A DNA stretch of 5,731 nucleotides from Erysipelothrix sp. UBA3377 (GTDB lineage Bacteria; Bacillota_I; Bacilli_A; Erysipelotrichales; Erysipelotrichaceae): NCBI GenBank assembly GCA_002359085.1, contig DEQB01000002.1, positions 6,555 through 12,285 on the forward strand, written 5' to 3'. The translations under genes were made by a program, and so were the position numbers. Below are positions 1-5,731 of the stretch, piece by piece. Each line of letters begins with the position of its first letter. The first letter of the stretch is position 1. Below the pieces are notes generated by a model that worked only from the letters and a program-made list of their open reading frames with translations, did not search any database and had not been told where the DNA came from.

Positions 1-957
1 CTGCGTGTACCGCACGGTGGTAGTGGTATTATCCAAGATATTCGTATCTTTAGTCGCGAAGATGGCCATGATTTAGATCCTGGTGTTCGCGAAGTTGTTA
101 AAGTATATATTGTTCAAAAACGTAAAATTAATGAAGGTGACAAAATGGCGGGGCGTCACGGTAATAAAGGGGTTATCTCCAAGATCTTACCGGCTCATGA
201 TATGCCATTTATGGAAGATGGAACACCCATCGACGTTATGTTAAACCCTCTTGGGGTACCAAGCCGTATGAACATCGGACAAGTATTGGAACTTCACTTG
301 GGAGCTGCTGCGAAGCAGTTGGGTGTAAAATTTGCGACACCTGTATTTGACGGTATCAGTACAGATGAACTTGAAGACATTATGGCGGAAGCTGGCATGA
401 GCGAAGACGGTAAGATGATCTTATATGATGGTCAAACCGGTGAACAATTCGATGAACGTGTGTCTGTTGGGGTGATGTACCTCATCAAGCTATCACACAT
501 GGTTGATGATAAACTTCACGCACGTGCAACGGGACCTTACTCTCTTGTTACCCAACAACCATTGGGTGGTAAAGCACAAAATGGTGGACAAAGATTTGGG
601 GAGATGGAAGTTTGGGCACTGTATGCATATGGTGCTGCTTACACGCTTCAAGAATTAATGACCATTAAGTCTGATGATATCAATGGAAGAACCAAAACAT
701 ATGCTTCGATTCAAAATGGACGCGATATTCCTGAACCAGGAATTCCTGAGTCCTTTAGAGTTCTTAAGCATGAACTCCAAGCACTTGCTTTGGATGTTAA
801 GTTCTTAGATGATAATGAAACAGAAGTCCAAATGAGTCTGTTAGACGGATTTGAAGTGGACAATGAAGATGAACCTTCGGAAGAAGATGGATTGGCTGAA
901 ACTGTCGTTGTAGGCTATGACGATATTGAAGACTATGACGAAGTGGAAGAACTTTAA
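1..957 (+). CDS. rpoB: RNA polymerase beta subunit, C-terminal part (5' truncated by window)
   Basis: This is the C-terminal 318 residues of the beta subunit of DNA-directed RNA polymerase, which forms one jaw of the active-site cleft. The frame is open from base 1 (LRVPHGGSGIIQDIRIF), so the gene starts upstream; the ATG at 145 is internal and not a real start. Seen directly: the near-invariant block GDKMAGRHGNKGVISKI at fragment residues 46-62. Its two lysines, residues 48 and 56, match by spacing the active-site lysines known in E. coli as K1065 and K1073. Next come the NPLGVPSRMNIGQ segment and the clamp-anchoring block PLGGKAQNGGQRFGEMEVWA, followed by a conserved segment running to about residue 269. 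The last 49 residues (808-954) form an acidic tail with 22 Asp/Glu and no Lys or Arg. The stop is TAA at 955-957, 18 bases before rpoC, which fits the standard rpoBC operon. Identification is essentially certain; only the upstream part is missing. Confidence 0.98.
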   Translation: MRVPHGGSGIIQDIRIFSREDGHDLDPGVREVVKVYIVQKRKINEGDKMAGRHGNKGVISKILPAHDMPFMEDGTPIDVMLNPLGVPSRMNIGQVLELHLGAAAKQLGVKFATPVFDGISTDELEDIMAEAGMSEDGKMILYDGQTGEQFDERVSVGVMYLIKLSHMVDDKLHARATGPYSLVTQQPLGGKAQNGGQRFGEMEVWALYAYGAAYTLQELMTIKSDDINGRTKTYASIQNGRDIPEPGIPESFRVLKHELQALALDVKFLDDNETEVQMSLLDGFEVDNEDEPSEEDGLAETVVVGYDDIEDYDEVEEL

Positions 958-965
958 GAAGGAGG
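957..965 (+). promoter_or_regulatory. Ribosome binding site of rpoC
   Basis: The sequence AGAAGGAGG overlaps the last base of the rpoB stop codon and ends 10 bases before the ATG at 976. It is a near-perfect Shine-Dalgarno match and fixes the rpoC start. Its overlap with the rpoB stop suggests that ribosomes finishing rpoB help initiation on rpoC; that coupling is inferred. Confidence 0.85.
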
Positions 966-975
966 CCTTTGATTT

Positions 976-3900
976 ATGAGTATTAACAATTTTGCCTCAA
1001 TCCAATTGGGTTTGGCATCACCTGAAAGAATCTATGAGTGGAGTCATGGTGAAGTTAAGAAACCAGAGACAATTAATTATCGTTCACAAAAACCGGAACG
1101 TGACGGTCTTTTCTGTGAGAAAATTTTCGGTCCTTCAAGAGACTGGGAATGTGCTTGTGGAAAATATAAAAAAGTGCGTTACCGCGGTGTTATTTGTGAC
1201 AAGTGTGGTGTAGAAGTTACGAAATCATCTGTACGTCGTGAACGTATGGGTCATATTGAACTTGCGGCACCGGTTGCACATATTTGGTATTTACGTGGTA
1301 TTCCATCACAAATGAGTTTGTTATTGAACATTACCCCAAAGAACTTAGAAGAAATTATCTACTTTGTGAAGTGGGTTGTGACGGATCCTAGAAATTCAAA
1401 TATTGAATACAAAAAGATTTTGACTGAAAAAGAATATCGGGAAAAACAACAAGAATTGGGTTACGTTGCTTTTAAAGCAGAAACGGGAGCGGATGCTGTG
1501 CGTACGCTGTTGAAAGAAATTGATTTAGAAGCAGAACACAACAATTTAATCCAAGAACTTGAGGGATCAAAAGGTGACAAGCGTCGTCGTTTAATTCGTC
1601 GTTTGGAAGCAATTGAAGCATTCCTATACTCCAATAACAAACCGGAGTGGATGGTCTTAAATGTTTTACCTGTTATTCCACCTGATTTGCGTCCGATGTT
1701 ACAACTTGATGGGGGTCGTTTTGCGGCCAGTGACCTGAATGACTTATATCGTCGTGTTATTACGCGTAATAACCGTTTGAAGCGTCTGATGGACATGGGT
1801 ACCCCAGCGATTATTATTCAAAACGAAAAGCGTATGCTTCAAGAAGCAGTTGATGCTTTGATTGATAATGGTCGTCGTTCAAAACCTGTTACGGGTGCAG
1901 GGGGTAGACCTTTAAAATCTCTATCTCATAACCTTAAGGGTAAACAAGGTCGTTTCCGTCAGAACTTACTGGGTAAGCGTGTTGACTTCTCAGGTCGTTC
2001 TGTTATTGCGGTTGGACCGGATCTAAAGATGTATGAATGTGGTCTTCCAAAAGAAATGGCCATTCAACTATTTAAACCATTTATTGTGAATGAAATGAAA
2101 AACCGTGGTATCGCAAACAACGCCAAAGCTGCTGAAAAAATGATTGATCGCCAAGATCCAAGAATTTGGGATGTGACTGAAGAAGTTGTTCAAAACCACC
2201 CGGTGTTACTTAACCGTGCACCGACCCTTCACCGTTTGGGTATCCAAGCGTTTAAACCGAAGTTAATTGATGGCCGTGCGATTCGTTTGCATCCACTTGT
2301 AACGCCTGCGTTTAACGCGGACTTTGATGGTGACCAAATGGCGGTTCACGTGCCTTTATCAGAAATGGCACAAGCTGAAGCTGAAGTCTTGATGTTGGGT
2401 TCAAAGAATATCTTGAGTCCAAGAGATGGTAAACCAATCGTTACACCATCACAAGATATGGTCTTGGGTAACTACTATCTTGCGATGGAAGAAACTAAAG
2501 AAGAATTCTATGCGAAAGCGGACGCTTTGGATGCAGTGGGTGATTCTAAATCAGCTGTGAAATGGCGTCGTTATGGAGACAACGAAGGTAAAGTCTTTAA
2601 AGATATGAATGAAGCTTATATCGCAAATGGTCAAGGTACCATTCATATTCATACGAGAATTGCAATTCGTGCATCTTCCTTAAATAAAGCGTCATTTACT
2701 TCCAAACAAAATGAGAAGTATTTGGTAACGACATTGGGTAAACTGATCTTTAACGATATGTTCCCCAGTGATTTCCCTTACTTAAACGATGTTTCATCTG
2801 AAGCATTGAAACAAACTCCTGAGAAGTTCTTCTTATCACCAGGAGAGAATGTTAAAGAGCGCATTGCACAAATGCCACTTAACGGAGATTTCAAGAAGAA
2901 AGACTTGGAAACGGTTGTGAAAGAAATTTTCGATCGTTATTCTACAGAAAAAACTTCAGAAATCTTAGACAGTATTAAAGACCTTGGATTTGAGCATTCT
3001 ACCAAAGCAGGAATTACCGTTTCATTGAGTGACGTAAGTATTTCTGAAAATAAGAATGACCACATTGAAGAGGGTAAAAATAAAGCAGCGCGTCTTAAAG
3101 TTCAATTCGAAAGAGGTCGTTTGACACCACAAGAGTGGGAAGCACGCCTTATGGAACTTTGGGATGGTGTTAAAACTGTGGTTGGGGAAGAGCTTATGGC
3201 GAACCTTGAGCGTAAAAACCCAATCAACATGATGGCGCAATCTGGTGCTCGTGGTAACGTTTCTAACTTTATCCAGCTATCAGGTATGCGTGGATTGATG
3301 GCGAAGCCAACGCAATCTAAATCTTCTAAAGAAGGTTATACACCAAGTATTATTGAGGTTCCAATTTATTCTTCATTCCGTGAAGGTCTAAACGTGAGCG
3401 AGTTCTTTACTTCAACTCACGGTGTGCGTAAAGGTTTAACCGATACTGCGCTTAAGACTGCGGAATCTGGATACTTGACACGTCGTTTGGTTGACGTTGC
3501 GCAAGATGTTCTGATTACTGAAGCAGATTGTGGTTCTTCTGAAGGATACATGGTGCGATCCATTGTGGACGAAAAGAACAAAACAATTATTGAACCCCTT
3601 TATGATCGCTTAGTGGGACGCTACATCAGTGAAACGATTGTAGATCCAACAACACAAGAAGTAATTATCGAAGCGGATGCATTAATTGATGAACAAATTG
3701 CACAAAGAATTGTGAATGCAGGTATTGAAGAAGTTTACATTAGAAACGTCTTTACTTGTGAATCAAGAAATGGTCTATGTGCGAAATGTTATGGAACAAA
3801 CATGGCAACGGGTGAAGATGTTGAAATTGGTGAAGCAATCGGTATTATGGCTGCGCAATCAATTGGTGAACCTGGAACTCAGTTAACCATGCGTACATTC

Positions 3901-4755
3901 CATACCGGTGGGGTTGCGGCTGCTGGTGGTGAGGATATCACCCAGGGTCTGCCTCGTGTTGAGGAGCTTTTCGAAGCGAGAACGCCAAAATCACCGTCTG
4001 TTATTTCTGAAATTCATGGATTTATTACTGAAATTGAACAAAATGAAGATGGATTGGGTTACACCATTACCGTTGCGAATGATAAACAAAGTGTCAGTCA
4101 TAAAGTACTTCCTAACCAGGCTATCCGTTCATGGATGAAAGTCGGTACGGAAGTGCGTGCGGGACAAAAATTAACAGAAGGTTCTGTTGATCCTAAGAGA
4201 CTGCTCGAAGTGGCGGGACGTCAAGATGTCCAGCACTATATTCTTAAAGAAGTTAAGCGCGTATACCAAAATGGTGGTGTTGAAACATCAGACAAACATA
4301 TTGAAGTCATTATTCGTCAAATGTTACGTCGTGTACGTGTTGTTGAAGGTCAAGATACCAACTTAAGCAAGGGACAAGAACTTGATATCGAAAGAATTAA
4401 AGATATTAATGAACGTACCTTACTCAATGGTCAATTGCCTGCACGTTACTTCCCAATCTTGATGGGTATCACCAAGTCCTCTGTAGCGACTGAAAGTTTC
4501 CTATCGGCTGCTTCCTTCCAGGAAACAACCAAGGTGCTTACACAAGCTTCAATTAAGGGTAAAGTGGATCCACTATTTGGACTTAAGGAAAATGTTATTG
4601 TTGGTAAGATGATTCCTGCAGGTACCGGATATGAAGGTGCTCGTAATTCTACTGAAAAGATTAAGGAACTTGCTGCTGAATTAAGAGAAGCACGTGAGGA
4701 ACGTAATCGTGTTGAAGAAGATGAGTCTATCTTAGACGAGATCGCAAGAGCTTAA
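976..4755 (+). CDS. rpoC: DNA-directed RNA polymerase beta' subunit (complete)
   Basis: This is the largest RNA polymerase subunit, carrying the catalytic magnesium site; it assembles in the cytoplasm with alpha, beta and omega. Motifs in order: N-terminal zinc ribbon with C59, C61, C74 and C77; sigma-binding clamp helices about 249-302; switch 2 block LLGKRVDFSGRSVIAVG at 332-348; the PTLHRLGIQAFKP block; and the catalytic NADFDGDQ at 447-454, with D449, D451 and D453 binding Mg2+. Next are the bridge helix (about 753-780, SGARGN at 756-761), the second zinc site C852, C928, C935 and C938, and the trigger loop with M972, R973 and H976. The length, 1259, exceeds the roughly 1200 residues I recall for Bacillus subtilis. 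The excess maps mainly to about 506-537, to 10 residues after the bridge helix, and to a longer C-terminal tail. The start is set by a strong Shine-Dalgarno and by the conserved N-terminus. An intrinsic terminator follows directly. No frameshift or lost catalytic residue is seen. Confidence 0.99.
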   Translation: MSINNFASIQLGLASPERIYEWSHGEVKKPETINYRSQKPERDGLFCEKIFGPSRDWECACGKYKKVRYRGVICDKCGVEVTKSSVRRERMGHIELAAPVAHIWYLRGIPSQMSLLLNITPKNLEEIIYFVKWVVTDPRNSNIEYKKILTEKEYREKQQELGYVAFKAETGADAVRTLLKEIDLEAEHNNLIQELEGSKGDKRRRLIRRLEAIEAFLYSNNKPEWMVLNVLPVIPPDLRPMLQLDGGRFAASDLNDLYRRVITRNNRLKRLMDMGTPAIIIQNEKRMLQEAVDALIDNGRRSKPVTGAGGRPLKSLSHNLKGKQGRFRQNLLGKRVDFSGRSVIAVGPDLKMYECGLPKEMAIQLFKPFIVNEMKNRGIANNAKAAEKMIDRQDPRIWDVTEEVVQNHPVLLNRAPTLHRLGIQAFKPKLIDGRAIRLHPLVTPAFNADFDGDQMAVHVPLSEMAQAEAEVLMLGSKNILSPRDGKPIVTPSQDMVLGNYYLAMEETKEEFYAKADALDAVGDSKSAVKWRRYGDNEGKVFKDMNEAYIANGQGTIHIHTRIAIRASSLNKASFTSKQNEKYLVTTLGKLIFNDMFPSDFPYLNDVSSEALKQTPEKFFLSPGENVKERIAQMPLNGDFKKKDLETVVKEIFDRYSTEKTSEILDSIKDLGFEHSTKAGITVSLSDVSISENKNDHIEEGKNKAARLKVQFERGRLTPQEWEARLMELWDGVKTVVGEELMANLERKNPINMMAQSGARGNVSNFIQLSGMRGLMAKPTQSKSSKEGYTPSIIEVPIYSSFREGLNVSEFFTSTHGVRKGLTDTALKTAESGYLTRRLVDVAQDVLITEADCGSSEGYMVRSIVDEKNKTIIEPLYDRLVGRYISETIVDPTTQEVIIEADALIDEQIAQRIVNAGIEEVYIRNVFTCESRNGLCAKCYGTNMATGEDVEIGEAIGIMAAQSIGEPGTQLTMRTFHTGGVAAAGGEDITQGLPRVEELFEARTPKSPSVISEIHGFITEIEQNEDGLGYTITVANDKQSVSHKVLPNQAIRSWMKVGTEVRAGQKLTEGSVDPKRLLEVAGRQDVQHYILKEVKRVYQNGGVETSDKHIEVIIRQMLRRVRVVEGQDTNLSKGQELDIERIKDINERTLLNGQLPARYFPILMGITKSSVATESFLSAASFQETTKVLTQASIKGKVDPLFGLKENVIVGKMIPAGTGYEGARNSTEKIKELAAELREAREERNRVEEDESILDEIARA

Positions 4756-4766
4756 ACATACAAAAA

Positions 4767-4799
4767 GGGCGTCAATCGTGTATTGGCGCCCTTATTTTT
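4767..4799 (+). terminator. Rho-independent terminator behind rpoC
   Basis: Inverted repeat GGGCGTCAAT (4767-4776) pairs with ATTGGCGCCC (4782-4791) across a five-base loop, CGTGT. This gives a 10-bp stem with a single G-U wobble. The T-rich tract TTATTTTT follows at 4792-4799. The stem starts 11 bases after the rpoC stop, so it should end the rpoBC transcript. Five As at 4762-4766 mirror part of the T tract, so some activity on the opposite strand is possible, though no minus-strand gene is seen here. The structure is read directly from the sequence; termination efficiency is unknown. Confidence 0.93.
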
Positions 4800-4801
4800 A
4801 G

Positions 4802-4809
4802 AAAAGAGG
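4802..4809 (+). promoter_or_regulatory. Ribosome binding site of the dehydrogenase gene
   Basis: AAAAGAGG lies 7 bases before the ATG at 4817. This spacing favours that ATG over the two further in-frame ATGs at 4826 and 4829. It is weaker than the rpoC site because it has AGAGG rather than AGGAGG. It lies just beyond the terminator T tract, so a transcript ending at the terminator would not include it. Confidence 0.65.
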
Positions 4810-4816
4810 CAATTTT

Positions 4817-5707
4817 ATGAAAATTATGATGCATGAACGATTTCTATCATTTTTAAAAGAACCCCTCGAATCCATGGGACATACAGTATCCACGGAAGAT
4901 AAAGATGGTATACTCTGGATCGGATATCCGTCTCAGTTTGAAGGTGTGGATTTTTATCCCAATCTCAAGTATATTCAAACACTGAGTGCGGGTTTCGATG
5001 AACTCAATTTAGAGGATCTGAAACAAAGAAATATCACACTCAGTAATGCGAAAGGTGCGTATAGTGAGAGTATTGCGGAATATGTCATTGGCCATGTCTT
5101 AAGTGTTTATAAAAATGCGTGGACCTATATGACACATCAAAAGAATAAGACGTGGGAAAAAAATACAATGGTTAAAGAACTAAGAAACAAGAAAGTATTC
5201 TATTTGGGTACAGGTAGTATTGGTTCTGAAACGGCGAAACGTTTTAAGGTATTTGGAACCACCAACATTGGTTTCAATTCAAACGGTCGTAAGATAGATC
5301 ACTTTGATGTTACATACCCCTTAAGTACGTTGAATACGCACTTAAAAGATGCGGATATCGTGGTTGCTTCCTTACCCAGTAATGAAACTACCACACACCT
5401 AATCACAAGCACTGAAGTGAATCTCATGAAGCCAGGGAGTGTTCTGGTGAATGTGGGAAGGGGCAGCTTGATTGATGAAGCATCTGTTAAAGATCATATT
5501 GATCATCTTCAAGCTTTGATCTTGGATGTATTTGAAGTGGAACCTTTAAATGAAAAAAGTTACCTCTGGCATAGAGATAACGTTATCATCACACCCCATA
5601 TTTCAGGTCAATCTGAATTCAGTGATGAGAATTTAAAAACATTGGTGCTAAAGAATGTGAATCACATTATGAGTGAAACACCCCTTGAGAACTTAATTAA
5701 ATTATAA
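4817..5707 (+). CDS. D-2-hydroxyacid dehydrogenase family oxidoreductase, NAD(P)-dependent
   Basis: This 296-residue soluble protein belongs to the D-isomer-specific 2-hydroxyacid dehydrogenase family, whose members reversibly reduce 2-keto acids (glyoxylate, hydroxypyruvate, pyruvate and relatives) or oxidise 3-phosphoglycerate. It shows a short N-terminal substrate domain (about 1-98, with LSAGFDELNL at 56-65), then a Rossmann domain with the dinucleotide motif GTGSIG at 131-136. The family's catalytic residues are all present: R215 in VGRGSLID, E242 in DVFEVEP and H261 in ITPHISG, so the enzyme is probably active. The stretch after the second Rossmann strand reads GFNSNGRK (152-159). It has no Asp or Glu to hold the adenosine ribose but does have R158 and K159, which suggests NADP(H) preference; this is inferred. 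The length is slightly below the usual 310-335. No signal peptide or membrane segment is seen. It follows rpoC by 61 bases but lies behind a terminator and has no functional link to transcription. The exact substrate cannot be told from sequence; glyoxylate/hydroxypyruvate reductase or a SerA-like role are alternatives. Confidence 0.9.
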   Translation: MKIMMHERFLSFLKEPLESMGHTVSTEDKDGILWIGYPSQFEGVDFYPNLKYIQTLSAGFDELNLEDLKQRNITLSNAKGAYSESIAEYVIGHVLSVYKNAWTYMTHQKNKTWEKNTMVKELRNKKVFYLGTGSIGSETAKRFKVFGTTNIGFNSNGRKIDHFDVTYPLSTLNTHLKDADIVVASLPSNETTTHLITSTEVNLMKPGSVLVNVGRGSLIDEASVKDHIDHLQALILDVFEVEPLNEKSYLWHRDNVIITPHISGQSEFSDENLKTLVLKNVNHIMSETPLENLIKL

Positions 5708-5731
5708 GGGCGCTGTGAAGTTTCATGGGGT

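Noticed and set aside
992..1213. Second + strand frame of 73 codons near the start of rpoC
   Set aside because: It is an out-of-frame shadow of the RpoC N-terminus and zinc ribbon, whose conserved protein sequence explains the bases.
1461..1796. Antisense open frame of 111 codons inside rpoC
   Set aside because: It lies wholly within a strongly conserved part of rpoC. Its translation is rich in Arg, Ser and Lys, as expected for the reverse complement of coding sequence, and it matches no family I recognise.
3022..3240. Antisense open frame of 72 codons inside rpoC
   Set aside because: It is a short chance frame opposite conserved coding sequence, with no recognisable protein.
3908..4138. 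Second + strand frame of 76 codons overlapping rpoC
   Set aside because: It is an out-of-frame shadow of the trigger-loop region, and its protein shows no domain or motif.
4712..4740. Possible promoter inside the end of rpoC using TTGAAG (4712-4717) as -35
   Set aside because: The hexamer at the right spacing, near 4735-4740, reads GACGAG, and the better TATCTT at 4728 is only 10 bases away, so there is no valid pair.
4783..4816. Possible promoter for the dehydrogenase using TTGGCG (4783-4788) as -35
   Set aside because: At a 17-base spacing the -10 position reads GAGGCA, which is not a match. TTGGCG is also part of the terminator stem.
5708..5731. Possible terminator or start of another element after the dehydrogenase
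   Set aside because: Only 24 bases are visible. TGAA and TTCA could pair, but the loop would be just two bases and no T tract is in the window.

Overview
The window comes from a chromosomal housekeeping locus of a Gram-positive-type bacterium with moderately AT-rich DNA, most likely a member of the Bacillota. It carries the 3' end of rpoB, a complete rpoC and one complete metabolic gene, all on the + strand. The beta' protein resembles Bacillus-type RpoC in general layout. It also has features that I remember, without a search, from the Erysipelotrichia/Mollicutes side of the Bacillota: VDFSGR instead of VDYSGR in switch 2, a short insert just after the bridge helix, and an N-terminus reading MSINNFASIQLGLASPE. 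This lineage call is an inference. UGG is used for Trp and no gene contains an internal UGA, so nothing suggests a recoded genetic code.

Layout: positions 1-957 encode the C-terminal 318 residues of RNA polymerase beta (start outside the window), ending in a strongly acidic tail. After 18 bases holding a strong Shine-Dalgarno sequence comes rpoC (976-4755), 1259 codons with all catalytic and zinc-binding motifs intact. A clear intrinsic terminator (about 4767-4799) lies directly behind rpoC and closes the rpoBC transcription unit. Sixty-one bases after the rpoC stop, a gene for a D-2-hydroxyacid dehydrogenase family protein begins (4817-5707), with its own ribosome binding site. The last 24 bases (5708-5731) hold nothing I can identify.

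Together, rpoB and rpoC make the two large catalytic subunits of RNA polymerase and are translated in tandem from one message. The dehydrogenase is functionally unrelated and sits behind the terminator. I could not find a convincing promoter for it, so it may depend on read-through or on a promoter inside the end of rpoC. I see no mobile element, CRISPR array, RNA gene or defence-like system. This is an ordinary core-genome region, and the findings are modest structural and lineage-level observations.
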